Of a stretch of DNA of 64,000 bases, positions 1 through 10,089 are shown piece after piece. How positions within the stretch are numbered: position 1 is the first letter of the stretch; each line of letters begins with the position of its first letter. The DNA is taken from NCBI GenBank assembly GCA_021292165.1, contig CM037879.1, positions 263,631,921-263,695,920 of the forward strand. The letters run 5' to 3'. The DNA is from Shinisaurus crocodilurus. Its lineage: Eukaryota; Chordata; Lepidosauria; Squamata; Shinisauridae. A program made the position numbers and the translations under genes. The notes below the pieces were generated by a model, which worked only from the letters and a program-made list of their open reading frames with translations, did no database searches and had not been told where the DNA came from.

Positions 1-45
1 CAAATCTGTGCACAGGAATTGGACAGCGGTAGTTCACCTCAGGAA

Positions 46-300
46 CAGGGCCGGAGTCCATGGTAGTCATGGGCGGGCACCTGCCAAGGGCCCACACCCC
101 AACAGGGGCCCACTGACAAGGGCCCCTGGACTTGCTCCTCCTTTTGTCCATTGCAACCTGCTTGTACGCCTGCCTCTCACTCTGGCTCAGACAATGGTGC
201 TGGTGAGAAGGAGGAGCAGGAGATGCCACTGCCGACTTGCTCCCTTGCTCCTGTCTGTCAAGCAAGCAAGCGGTAGTGAGGAGGAGGAGGAGGAGGAGGA

Positions 301-335
<35 letters not shown>

Positions 336-429
336 TGGTGACAATGGCGGTGAGAAGGTAGATTCACTGAGGGAGGGGGCCCATTGAGCTTGCCTTGCCC
401 AAGGGCTCCAAGACCTGGAATTGGCACTG
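46..429 (-). mobile_element. Non-autonomous hAT-type element, family A (350-bp type)
   Basis: Ends are CAGGGCCGG and a CCTGG...GCACTG inverted counterpart. Flanks ctcaggaa and ctcagaac are a degraded 8-bp target duplication. Internal sequence matches the copy at 31669-32018 in reverse orientation, including the block around cttgcttg. An expanded GAG/CAG tract lies inside it. Confidence 0.75.
278..333 (+). repeat. (GAG)n(CAG)n trinucleotide tract
   Basis: About 8 GAG units run directly into about 10 CAG units inside the family A hAT element. Read as protein it gives poly-Glu/poly-Gln, but the surrounding frame is transposon sequence, not a gene. Confidence 0.95.
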
Positions 430-960
430 CTCAGAACCCAGGTGGTGTTTCAGTCTCTGAAGAACGTGACCTTTTGCTGCATGGGGTGTGGCTTGGCTTG
501 ATCCTGTCCTAGTCTGGGATGGGGTGGGACAGGGTTAGTTTCCAGTCAAGGAATGCCTGAGCCAGGCCCCACTCTCTCTAGAAGCCCAGCTAGGGCTGTA
601 CCGATACAGGGAAATCCAGCTCAACTCACACCACGGCAAGTTGGCGCAAGGCAAGCACAGGGCTGGAAAACTGGAATCCAGGGGGCCAAATCGTGAAAAT
701 CTGTCAGATTTTCACACACACCCCTATCGGATTCTTCACACATCCCTAGCCCCAGCCTCTGTGCCTTGCCCTCCAATGCCAAATGTGCACGCATGAGCTG
801 CAGTTGCTCAGTGAAGAAGGAAATGCACTTGACTCATGCTCTGTGGGATTCCAAATCCAAAAGATTTATTTCAGTCTAGTCACCTTAAAATAAATAAAAC
901 AACTCTGATGAATCAGAAACAACCAAGGTGAAACTAAAACAGTATAATATATGCACTCAC
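430..960. other. Intronic stretch with no recognised feature
   Basis: No exon, RNA gene or family seen elsewhere in the window was recognised. Confidence 0.5.
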
Positions 961-1014
961 ATAGTGGCCAACCAGCTGCCTGCGGGAAGCCCACAAGTAG
1001 GGACATGAGTGCAA
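961..1014 (-). mobile_element. CR1/L3-type LINE 3' fragment
   Basis: The phrase atagtggccaaccagctgcc and the following acatgagtgcaa match the larger copy at 46398-46925 (minus strand). Confidence 0.7.
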
Positions 1015-1191
1015 TATAATGAACAGACTTGGGGTACCTCTTGCCTTTAATATCTCTGACGTCGTTTTAATAGGTACATCAAGAAACTTAGCTGTTTTTT
1101 TCTGCAGTCTTCATACTAAGATCTGCCAATAAAATAGAAACTTAAACATCATCAGTTTTCTAAATATAAATAGTTTAGGAACTGTTGTCAA

Positions 1192-1605
1192 CAGGGGTGG
1201 GCGACCCGCTCCGCACTTGACTCATGGTGTGGAAGTCGAGCACTCCTGCTTCACAAGCCGAGCCAAGTGCGAACGCCAGCTGAGGCGCTCGCCGGACTTC
1301 CAAGTCCCTGGCTCTAAGTTGTTTACATAGAAAACAGCGTAAAATACATTAAAAGCAGCTGCAATTTGTGCAAATTATGCCGCGATCTGCGCAAATTACG
1401 CAAATCGCGGCCGTTTTTAACGTATTATATGCCATTTTCTATTTAAACAGCGTAGTGCTGGAAACTGGAAGTCGCTTCCCCGGCTCGGCTCATGAGAATG
1501 TGAGTCGAGCCAGGGAAAAGGTAGGGCGAGCAGAGCTCGGGGGGTCGAGCCCGGCGAGTTCACCTGACTTCCACCACCCCCAATCGAGCTCCACGCACAT
1601 CCCAA
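1192..1605. other. CpG-rich structured block, possible foldback DNA element
   Basis: CpG density is far above the surrounding intron. Two lateral segments are each bounded by GGAAGTCG and GACTTCC, and the centre contains CCGCGAT...ATCGCGG around AT-rich spacers. Possible ends are caggggtgggcg and cgcacatccc. No second copy was found in the window, so the class is uncertain. A regulatory CpG island is the alternative, though no exon is visible next to it. Confidence 0.4.
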
Positions 1606-1730
1606 GTTGTAAACCTCCCAGGGAGCTTCAGCTATTGGGCAGTATAGAAATGAAATGGGATGTTATATCCCTATAAAAATCATAATATTAAAGAACATGG
1701 GCCAATGTTTCAACCGTACCACTTCTTAGT

Positions 1731-2165
1731 AGGCATGGGTGAGAACTTCATTCTATTCATAAACTGTCTGGAAAGAAATTGAGATTTAAAAAAAATAAAT
1801 AAATTGAATGCAAGAGAAAGCAAAATGGACAGATTTGTTCATCCAGGCAAGGTGCTTTCAGTGCTTAGCTCTTAGAAGTATGTGTTTGAATTCAGCCATG
1901 TTAGGGTTGCCACCTCTTTTTTTTCTAACAGTCTACTGATCTTTGACAGCTACATGGCAGGCAGGTACAACATGGCTTTCTGCATGGTGAGAATAGCTGT
2001 GCCCATTGAATTTGGCCAGTGCAGATGGGTGAGGATTTCACCAGGTTGGGTTTTTTTAAAATAAGAACTTCCAAAACTTGCAAATCTCTTCATAAACGGG
2101 ATGGAAAGAACTTGCGATTTAAAGAATTCAGATGTGGAAGAAAGCAAAACTGACAGATGGCTCCA
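1731..2165 (+). repeat. Unclassified dispersed repeat X, copy 1
   Basis: Shares an ordered series of blocks with 42655-43085 in the same orientation: gttcatccag, gtgcttagctctt, ttgccacctctttttt, atggcaggcag, cagatgggtgaggattt. A shorter sub-block (ggaaagaa...gattta...agaaagcaaaa...gacagat) occurs twice within the copy, flanking the central part. No terminal repeats or coding match were recognised. Confidence 0.65.
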
Positions 2166-2589
2166 TCCCTTCTCTCAAGTACCAAGGTACCCCTGTAAAA
2201 TGCCTTTCCATAACTGCTGATGACAATACATTTAGCCTAGCCATAAAGAAGGCTCCCCTATATATGTAATATTATCAGTAGCTGGCAGCCTGATAATTGG
2301 CCCTAGGCACTGAGTAGGCATCTTGTGGTCCTCCAGATGTTTTGGCCTACAATTTCCACCTGGAGGGCCAGAAGTTGCTCACCCCTCCTGTAGGCCAAGA
2401 TCTGATGATTAACGAATGCTGTTCACCAAGGCTGACAAATTTTGCAGATTTAAATCCAAAACTTCCCTACTTAGTACAAGCAATTGCTTTTTCCAACTAA
2501 ATGGGAAAAGTTGATACAATGAATAACCAATTATATTGACTTTGTTATTAATACATTTCACCCAGGAGCAAGCATAACCTATCAGTCAG
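2166..2589. other. Intronic stretch with a MITE remnant
   Basis: The part at about 2325-2395 carries ctccagatgttttggcctac and ctggagggcc, a degraded piece of the palindromic MITE family common in this window. The rest is unrecognised. Confidence 0.45.
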
Positions 2590-2820
2590 CAGTAGGGCTG
2601 GCTCCAGAGGGTGGCATGGTTGGGCATTTGCCAAGGCCCCAAGACTAACCGAGGGCTCACCACCCAATAGTACTACCATTTCCACTTTGCAGAGAGTATC
2701 CAAGAAGCTCAGATGCAGCCTAAGAGAGTTTTCAGTTAACATGTCCAAACTCCAAGGTTAGGGGGATCCTCTGAGGGCATTGTGCCCAAGGCCCACCCCC
2801 TAATCCTGGAACCAGCACTG
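2590..2820 (+). mobile_element. hAT-like non-autonomous element, degraded
   Basis: Starts cagtagggctggctccag and ends cctggaaccagcactg, an inverted pair resembling the family A ends. No convincing target duplication remains. Confidence 0.5.
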
Positions 2821-3387
2821 GTCTACACCAAAGATAAATAAGCCAACTCTATTGAGGATAAATATATGGGTGATATTCTGTTAATTACTTCACATGCCCC
2901 AGGGTTGAGCCCTATCTCTGAAAGTAGCTTTTGGGGCTGAACGCCTGGTGAAGCTTGCCTTGGATCAAGTGAAGCTCTTGCGGCAGAAGTGTATTTCTAA
3001 CTTTTGCCATGCCCATTGCTTGAGTGAGTCTCTTGATAATCCACATTGAAAAGGACTGTGGAACGATTCACACATGCACATGTGTCACTTGATTACTCTA
3101 GCCTAGATAGCTGGCAGCTGCATGTATAAACATGCAAGTCATTGCTGTTATTAATGCCATGGAGTGATAAACATGTGACCCAGAGGCATTCATGGAAAAT
3201 GAAGCCTATGGCAGTGGCTGGAAGCCCCCATTTTGCTTTAAAGCTATCCCAGCTGCCATGAAGGAAATTTGTTAATGTAAATGAAGTGGGAGGGGTAGGG
3301 TACCTTAGCATGCACCAAGAAAACTGTATGAGGGCACACCAGTGCCCACGGGCACCATGTTGCCTACCCCTGACGTACACTTTATTG
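2821..3387. other. Intronic stretch with no recognised feature
   Basis: No repeat family, splice-bounded ORF or RNA gene was recognised. Confidence 0.4.
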
Positions 3388-3455
3388 CAGTGTTCTCCAA
3401 CCTTGGGTCCCCAGATGTTTTTGGCCTACAACTCCCAGCATGTCCCAGCCAGCTG
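3388..3455 (+). mobile_element. Half of a hairpin hAT MITE
   Basis: Carries one arm of the 135-bp hairpin family (cagtgttctccaacc to cccagccagct). The second arm is missing. Confidence 0.8.
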
Positions 3456-3473
3456 AGATCTCTGCATCTAGTG

Positions 3474-3815
3474 CAGGGGTGTTGGACCTCTTTCAGCCCA
3501 AGGGCCAAATGCCATTTAGGAGAAGGTAAAAGGGGGCTGAGCTAAAAGTAAAAGGGGTGGTCCCAAAAAGGAACCAAAACTACCAGCATATTTTAGCTTA
3601 AAGCTTGTACTGCCAGTAACATAGCCTTAGGAGAGCCGTTTAAACCTTTTAGAATGGGGGGGGGACTGCACAAAAGCCGGGAAACCACCCCATGATTGGT
3701 GGTCAAGGGGAAAGGGGTGGGGCCAGGGGAACGGGGCATGGCCATCTGGGGAACCCAAGATTGGGATCCAAGGTGGGCCAGATTTGGCCCCTGAGCCTGA
3801 GGTTCTGCACACGTG
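3474..3815 (+). mobile_element. hAT-type element, family B (about 330 bp)
   Basis: Begins caggggtgt. Internal phrases (tattttagcttaaagctt, ccttttagaatggggg, ccagatttggcccc) recur in four other copies. Flanks atctagtg and gtctaatg are a degraded 8-bp target duplication. Confidence 0.75.
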
Positions 3816-4089
3816 GTCTAATGGTTTCCATCGACTGCAAGCTGCAGTCCTAGGCACACTTACTACTCCAAAGGAAGGCCCATTTTGAACTCAGCTCCTG
3901 AGTAAACAAGAATAGGGTTAAGTCTACAAGTCTTCCCAATAAGCAATTGGTTTACTATCTGTGTTGCTTGTCCACCTCTCTCCTTGAGGAAGTTAGCTAG
4001 TCTGGCTCATTTGCCACACCAGGTATGCATGCAGCTGCTTATCTTCCAACATGCCTATGTAATTTGTGCAGCTTGCCTGTAAGAAGGAG

Positions 4090-4232
4090 CACTGCGCATC
4101 AGTCTAGCATCCTGCTTCCCATAGTGGTGAACCAGATGCCCGTGGTGTTGGCCACTGATGCCACTGGTGGCCAACAAGCAGGGCACGAAGGAAATAGCCC
4201 TCTCCTGCAGTTTCTCTCCAGCAACTGGTATT
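4090..4232 (-). mobile_element. CR1/L3-type LINE 3' fragment
   Basis: Contains tctagcatcctgcttccc, atagtggtgaaccag and ccagcaactgg, the degraded minus-strand signature of the copy at 46398-46925. Confidence 0.7.
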
Positions 4233-4262
4233 CAGTAATATGCTGTATCTGAACCTGTAGCC

Positions 4263-4398
4263 CAGTGTTCCCCAACATGGTACCCTCCAAATGTTTTGGA
4301 CTACGATTTCCAGCATTCCTGACCATTGGCCATGCTGACTGGGACTGATCGGACTTAAAGTGCAAAATATCTGGATGGCACCACATCAGGAAAGGCTG
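4263..4398 (+). mobile_element. Palindromic hAT-like MITE, diverged
   Basis: Runs from cagtgttccccaac to aaaggctg with internal ccctccaaatgttttggac and a degraded inverted counterpart. Confidence 0.6.
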
Positions 4399-4429
4399 TT
4401 GTAAACTGCATAGAACCATCATGGCTAGT

Positions 4430-4826
4430 AGGGCTGGACAAATCTATCAATGTTGGTTTCTCTCTGTTTCTCATTTTTCCAGTCTTAACTCTGGTTCATC
4501 CCGAACTCTGATAATTTTTTTTACAAAATGTTTGCATGAACATTCATAACCATTTTTTGTGCACATTTCTCCCAGTACATGCATTCTTGTACGCATTCTT
4601 GCCTAACAGACACATTTTTTGCAAACCACTTCCCTAATATAATGCATTATTGATACTATATTCCCTAATATATGCTTTTTAAAAAAAGTGGCGAACACCA
4701 TTGCAAACTTTGGATAAGTGCAAATTGTGAAGGATGACTGAATTTCAGTTCACATCGTGGTTCAGCAGTGCAAGACTAGATCAATTCACATTAAAATGCA
4801 AGCTGAAGTAATTTCTCCCTCATCCC
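4430..4826. repeat. AT-rich repeat, class uncertain
   Basis: Runs from gggctggacaaat to ctccctcatcccta, with T-rich blocks such as acattttttgcaaacc. It resembles stretches near 14.05 and 40.7 kb in style. It looks like an old DNA-transposon derivative, but the ends are not defined. Confidence 0.35.
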
Positions 4827-4960
4827 TAAATTGGCTAGTAACCACAGACAGAGGATACTCTATGTGTGTGACTAGTTCCCTTTAAAGCCGTCTAAGCTAC
4901 CATCACCACCAGCGAATTCTCTAAGTTGGTTATGTGTTGTATGAAGATGCACTTACTTTA

Positions 4961-5419
4961 GAGATTGATCCTATGGCCCCCTAGACAGTGTCGGGGGGGG
5001 GGGCATAGGATACTTTGGATTCCCAGATCCAAAGGTCAGAACAGGGTCTGACCGATAACAAGGTCAGAAACAGAGCTCAGACCTCGGAGCTACAGATCTG
5101 TGCTCTGATCCCCTCCTGGGTGCTTCTCCGAGGTCAGAAAATTGACCTCAGAGAGGGGATAAAGGGGGTGCTTTGGGGGGCTGGGAGGGGACTGGGGCTT
5201 CCAGGATATGAGGTATCCTGATGAAGTTCCAGCCTCGTTCCCTCCCCCTTTGAAGCACTGCAGCTAGATGGCCAAAACTGTCTAGCTGAATTGCAGAACA
5301 GGAGGAGCAGGGAGGTGGAGATCACCTCCGCCACTTCCTCCACTCTGCACTGGATTCTCATAAGCTTCCAAGTTCAGAGGCTTGTGAGCACCAAAAACAC
5401 AATCGATAGGATTGTGCCC
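4961..5419 (+). mobile_element. PIF/Harbinger-like non-autonomous element, long form, copy 1
   Basis: Starts near gattgatcctatggcccc and ends cgataggattgtgccc. Internal text (gacctcggagct, gacctcagagaggggat, ggatatgaggtatcctg) recurs at 10499-11014 and 59945-60395. The end sequence matches the short family whose copies show TAA/TTA duplications. Confidence 0.65.
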
Positions 5420-5519
5420 TTAGTCTGTGCTGAATCTCTCACTTAGAAATGTGTAGAACCCCCGAGAGAGATGCCAAGGCTCTTATCAAAACACTGACTT
5501 CCCTTTGAAATTCTTCACA

Positions 5520-5549
5520 TGGGGGGGGGGGGGAGAGAGAGAGAGAGAT
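5520..5549 (+). repeat. Poly-G and (GA)n tract
   Basis: A G run is followed by seven GA units. Confidence 0.9.
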
Positions 5550-5799
5550 TCATCCCAAAATTTGCTTCCAATTTCACTTTAGCCAACTTTTCAAGCAGTC
5601 TATGCTCAGGACATGACATGAGGACAGAAGTGAGACAGGACAGAAGTGTGGCGGGAAAGGAAAGGTGGGAGAAAAACAACACGTAGGGAGAGAATACAGA
5701 ATGGGTTTTTACCCAGAGCAGGTGACGTACCTTACCTTACAGCAGACAATCCTTTGTTTGAAGAGCTGTCAGAGGACAGCCCTCTATTTAAAGACATCG

Positions 5800-6760
5800 G
5801 CTGTTCGAAGGACTGCTCAGTCCAAGTCCAGTTTAAAGACAATCAATTATAAGAAGGGAGAAGAGGGGCTCTGAAGTCGCCCATGTACAGTTAGCACCTG
5901 GAGAGCAAACTGAACAGGCAGGCATGCTGGTTACCTGGTCACAGTCTTCCCTGCTATGGTGAGATGTATTTTCATTTATATTATAATAATTCTTTCTGAA
6001 TTTGCATATATACTAATAGCATATGCAAATTCATGTCCTCCTTTTTGTTCGTTTTTTCCATTTTATTTTTTTTTAATTTCTATGTAAAACAAACACATAA
6101 TATCAAACATATAACAATTAACAAAACAAAATAGACTTCCGATTTTCTTCTACAGCAAATATAGGTAACAATAATTTTTCTTACTCGATAATCAGAATGA
6201 GAATTATCTTTTTTCCCATTGTCCCAAATTCACTTATTACTCCATGAACCCACAAACAAACAAATCATTATTTTCTAGTCTCTGCAAAAAGTCAATTAGA
6301 GGTTTCCACTCAGCAATAAACGTGGATGTTGTCCGTTCTCTGATTAATGATGTGAATTTGGCCATCTCTGCCAGCTCCAGCATCTTGACCAACCATTCTT
6401 CTGTCGTAGGCACTGCTGGACCTTTCCATTTCTGTGCATATAGTAGTCTCGCTGCCGTTGTCATGTATAAAAATAAAGTTCCATAACTTCCTTCTAGCTG
6501 ACTGTCCATTATTCCCAATAGAAAAGGCTCTGGTTTCAATTGAAAAGTAATCTTTAAAATCTTTTGCATTAATAAATGAATTTGTATCCAATTTTTTTAG
6601 CTTTCTTACATGTCCACCACATATGATAAAAAGTTCCTTCCCGTTGTTCACATTTCCAACATATATCTGATACACCGTTATACATGCAAATTCATGTCCT
6701 CCTTTTTGGTCATGCATTTCCTCTTTCGGGGAGAAAGGAGGGCAATCTGCAAGTGGCCAC
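5800..6760 (-). repeat. Dispersed repeat Y, copy 1, split by an L1
   Basis: Reverse-complement match to 18237-18560: gaacaggcaggca, gtcacagtcttcc, atggtgagatgta, then gcatatgcaaatt. It resumes after the L1 insertion at 6048-6683. Confidence 0.65.
6048..6683 (-). mobile_element. 5'-truncated L1 retrotransposon (ORF2 C-terminal end)
   Basis: Minus-strand translation has L1 ORF2 tail features (YAQKWKGPAVPTTEEWLVKM, LELAEMAKFTSLIRER) in several frames, so it is dead. The 3' end, read on the minus strand, is A-rich. A perfect 25-bp target duplication starting atgcaaattc and ending ccttttt-g flanks it at 6023-6047 and 6684-6708. It ends 144 bp before the IGF1 exon. Confidence 0.9.
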
Positions 6761-6805
6761 CCCAGCAGGCCCTGCTTTAGGAGTCTAGTGGGAAGCTCTG
6801 ATGCA

Positions 6806-6827
6806 GTACTTTTTACTTCCTTGGCAG
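6806..6827 (+). other. Splice acceptor of the IGF1 B-domain exon
   Basis: A pyrimidine-rich tract (tttttacttccttggcag) ends in AG directly before GTGAAGATG. The boundary matches the conserved IGF1 exon start. Confidence 0.9.
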
Positions 6828-6987
6828 GTGAAGATGCTCACTGTGTCCTACATTCATCTCTTCTACTTTGGCCTGTGTTTGCTTACGTTAACCAGTTCGT
6901 CTGCTGCTGCTGGCCCGGAGACACTTTGTGGTGCTGAGCTGGTTGATGCTCTTCAGTTTGTCTGTGGAGAAAGAGGTTTTTATTTCA
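6828..6987 (+). CDS. IGF1: IGF1 coding exon: end of signal peptide plus B domain
   Basis: Insulin-like growth factor 1 is a secreted hormone that acts through the IGF1 receptor in the growth-hormone axis. The exon opens with GTG AAG ATG in phase 0. Residues from the ATG at 6834 form a hydrophobic signal peptide of about 26 residues (core [15 protein letters not shown]) ending in AAA. The mature B domain then starts [20 protein letters not shown] and runs to RGFYF. Both B-domain cysteines (mature positions 6 and 18) are present. The human counterpart has Asp at mature position 20; here it is Glu. The last base, A, is the first base of a codon split by a phase-1 intron, as in the human gene, so residue 26 cannot be read here. 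The 160-bp length is close to the human exon. No stop or frameshift is seen. Only this exon of the gene is recognisable in the window. Confidence 0.97.
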
Positions 6988-6993
6988 GTAAGT
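6988..6993 (+). other. Splice donor of the IGF1 B-domain exon
   Basis: GTAAGT follows TATTTCA directly, a full consensus donor at the position where the mammalian exon ends. Confidence 0.93.
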
Positions 6994-7555
6994 CTGAACA
7001 TCCACTATTATTTCTCTTTATTCAAAAGTCCTAATATTTTTCTCAGCAGTCTTTCCGGGGGGGGGGGTGCAACTCACAGAGCTATGTGCATGAAAAGTTT
7101 GATCAAACCACAAAACAAAGACAAAAAAATCATTTATTTTTTTCTAATGGCTTACTCTCCTGAATCCCAGAGCTCAAAGACTGAGTAAAGCACATTAGTT
7201 GGTCTGAGTTCAGCATCTTCCCCCACTCTTCAAAGCTGTAATGAGTTTTCCTTTTGAAGGATATCATGCCTTTTAACTACTTCTCAGATCCTTTTCCCTT
7301 ACTCTTGCTGTATTTGCTGATATCCCCACCACCACCATCCAAAAAAGACTCCCTCAATGGAAAGGTACAACATGCTTCACCTGGCAGCTCCTTAGAACTG
7401 CCCTAGAATACTTTTAAATCCGAATAAGAACTGTGTGCCACATTGTCTTACACACCCATTTTGCTATAACATCTGGTCTGAGTAGGTTACGTGCATTGAC
7501 ATTCATTGAAGGAGGAAGCGTGGGAGGCAGAAAATTATAATGTAAAGACAGCAAC
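6994..7555. other. Start of the long IGF1 intron, no recognised feature
   Basis: Holds a short poly-G run near 7059 and otherwise nothing recognised. Confidence 0.5.
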
Positions 7556-7563
7556 TGCTTCAG

Positions 7564-7692
7564 CAGTGTTCTCCAACCTTGGGTCCCCAGATGTTTTTGA
7601 CCTACAACTCCCAGCATGCCCCAGCCACTGGCTGGAGCATGCTGGGAGTTGTAGGCCAAAAACATCTGGGGACCCAAGGTTGGAGAACACTG
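7564..7692. mobile_element. Hairpin hAT MITE with 8-bp target duplication
   Basis: Near-perfect inverted arms from cagtgttctccaacc to ggttggagaacactg. Flanks tgcttcag (7556-7563) and tgctacag (7693-7700) differ at one base. Confidence 0.93.
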
Positions 7693-7825
7693 TGCTACAG
7701 GATGAGTGTGCTGCATTGATCAATCCTTGCTATCACCCCGGTTTCAAGCTATTTGACTAGCAGGGCTGTGGAAATGTCTGCATAGAATCCTGAAATGACA
7801 GGTGTCCCTATGGATGGAAATGGAC

Positions 7826-7903
7826 CATACCTCAGGGGAAGAGTGCATGTTTTGCCTGCAAGAGAGCTCAGATTGAGTCCCCAGTATCTCTAGTTAAAAC
7901 AGG
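7826..7903 (+). mobile_element. tRNA-derived SINE (Ala-like head), 5' part
   Basis: Degraded tRNA-like head: accatacctcagggga, tgcctgcaagag, gattgagtccccagtatct. A matching 3' part lies at about 8437-8523 (tactgggttaggtggac, ttctatgttcct), so the copy may be split by the sequence between. Confidence 0.55.
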
Positions 7904-8436
7904 GGAGAACAACCTGTGGCCCGGGGACACATGCAGCCCCAAGGCCTTAATTGTGGCCCCCAAGGGTGCCCTGACCACCCTGCTGCCAATTTCCTTAACC
8001 CAACAGTCCTGATAGAGATTGTTGTTTCCTCACTGGTGGTAGCAGTGAGGATAGAATGATCTGCACCGGGAACTCTGGGAGAGGGTGTGGAGAGAAGATT
8101 CTCCATGGGAAAGAGTGAACTATATCAGGAATCTCTGAGAGGGTTCCACACTTAAAGGCAGGCTAGAAATAATTTTAGATAGATAGACGGACGGACGGAC
8201 GGACGGACGGACAGACAGACCGATCTCTGGTGTGTGTGCATGCATGTGGCCTCTGATCCCCAAGCCAACATCACATGTAGTCCTTGAGGATGAAAAGGCT
8301 GTGCTACCCCTAAGCTGAAAGGATCAGATATTGGTTGGTTGGTTTGGTTTGGTTTGGTTTGGTTTGATTTGTACCCCCACCTTTCCACCAAGAAAAATGA
8401 CACTCAAGATAGCAGAAGGTAATGTGAAAATCCTCT
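7904..8436. repeat. Degraded MITE-like sequence and microsatellites
   Basis: A gggagaacaacctgtggccc...block is followed by a (GGAC)n/(GACA)n tract at about 8180-8222 and a (GGTTT)n tract at about 8328-8370. Confidence 0.55.
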
Positions 8437-8523
8437 GAAGACCCTCTGACAGTACGAGTGGAAAGTACTGGGTTAGGTGGACAATACTGTGACCTGATAT
8501 AAGGTCATCTTTCTATGTTCCTT
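8437..8523 (+). mobile_element. tRNA-derived SINE (Ala-like head), 3' part
   Basis: Carries tactgggttaggtggac and ggtcatctttctatgttcct, the 3' signature of the family at 16528-16728. Confidence 0.5.
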
Positions 8524-9555
8524 TATATTATTGCCAGCCAGGGCCAAAACCATTCCAATACCTAGACCAAGCTATCTGATGCAGTATTAAGCAGTTTCTC
8601 ATATGCTGTCTTCAAGGTGAATTCAGTTAACATGTTGGTGAACATCTTATAGATGTTGGTCGTTGCGGTCTGTAAGAGCCACAGGCTGGGGGAAAAGATT
8701 TGTCCTCAGTTATTATCAGTAGGTGTTCAAGGAATGTCATAACTGTAACTGAGAAATATTGAAATGTGTACTGCCCCCGTGTGTGTACCAATTCAAAAAT
8801 GCATTAGATGAATTTAAGAAGTAGAAATAATGTTTAAAAAGAATGACCCATAAAAGGGAGCATTGATTATGGACTCGATGTTTTAAAAGAGCGAGCTATA
8901 AAATTAGAGCAATTTTGGAGCACCGGGATTGCATAAAAATTGGCGAATCATCAATTATTGCAAGATGTTTTTTCTACTGAATTAAAAGGTTACATTCTTT
9001 GGCCCTCTCTTGCTATAGCTGTACATAGATTATTCTGCTTATCCGGAACAGGTTTCTCCACATGGATCAAGTGGTCAAAATGTGCAAAAAGGCTAGGATA
9101 CAGGGGGGAAAAATAGGAAGTACCGTACTTTCTAAGACTTGCATCAAGTTCTCTGGCCCTGATTTATGCTGGAGTCCTATACACAACTTACCTGGGAGTA
9201 AGCCCCATCGAACTCTATGTGGCTTGCTTGCATATGATCGTGCTGTAAGAACACCAATGGGGGGAGTCCCGTTGATTCCAATAGACGTGGGAACTGAATC
9301 CATTGATCCAAGTGACTCTAAGCATTCTGAGCATCACTGTTTGGAGGGAAAAGAATGAATATGTTACTGTTGGGGGTGCAGAGAGACCACCAAGCATTTT
9401 TCAAAGAATGCCCAAGTGGAAATCTCTTCTTTCATGTTAGGGGGTTCTTTTTCGTGTTTTGCCAATTATCTCTCTCTTCTTTTTTTCTGTTGGTAACTCA
9501 TTTCTGCCTGGCTCTGCAAATAGATAAAAGTTGCCAGAGTGATCAATGCGATAGT
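8524..9555. other. Mostly unique intron, AT-rich, no gene found
   Basis: The part at 8790-9000 is AT-rich and matches no repeat in the window. At about 9170-9330 there are gggagtaagccccat and agtcccgttgattccaatag, phrases of a short dispersed repeat seen at several sites. Confidence 0.4.
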
Positions 9556-10089
9556 GGAACTGTAAAGGTACATATATTTCCGGTGTCAAGTTAAATCAGT
9601 TGTAATGTTACTGTTGTGCTAAGGTTGTATAACTCAAAAACTAAGTTAAGTTTTGAGTTACTGATTCAACATGAGTAATGGGCCAAGGCTGGAAACCCTA
9701 GCCATGGAGTAACAGACAAAAACGTACTGTATTTGTGCTGGAAGTTTGCTGAACATGTACATGGATATATTAGAAAGCAATGGTGGTCTCATTACTGTGT
9801 GTCAGTAAACTCCTCTTATGTACCGTACTCTTTTTGAAGTGTGTATTAAATGAAGGGGAAAAATTACAGCAGAGATTGCTGTGCTGCTGTCTTTTAGGGG
9901 TGGGCAAGACATTTCCCCACCACCACCTCATAACTCCATTCATTTTGTGGATTAAAAGACTAATTTGTTTCATTATGAATTCATCCATTCATTTTGTGCA
10001 TTGCTTGAGGTCACATTCATTTTGATACTTATGGTTGTTATTGTTCTTTCCCTTCTTTTCTCTTTGTTTAACAATGTTTTTGCAACCAG

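Noticed and set aside
8..361. ORF with poly-Glu/poly-Gln
   Set aside because: The frame runs through a hAT family A element, and the homopolymer part is a GAG/CAG microsatellite.
6801..6833. The exon ATG at 6834 as the only IGF1 start
   Set aside because: The frame is open back to the acceptor (GTG AAG ATG) as in other vertebrates, where translation also starts in an upstream exon. I therefore annotated the whole exon as coding.
6985..6990. Ser at IGF1 mature position 26 and the reading frame beyond the exon
   Set aside because: The apparent AGT codon is the last exon base plus the GT of the splice donor. The true residue depends on the next exon.
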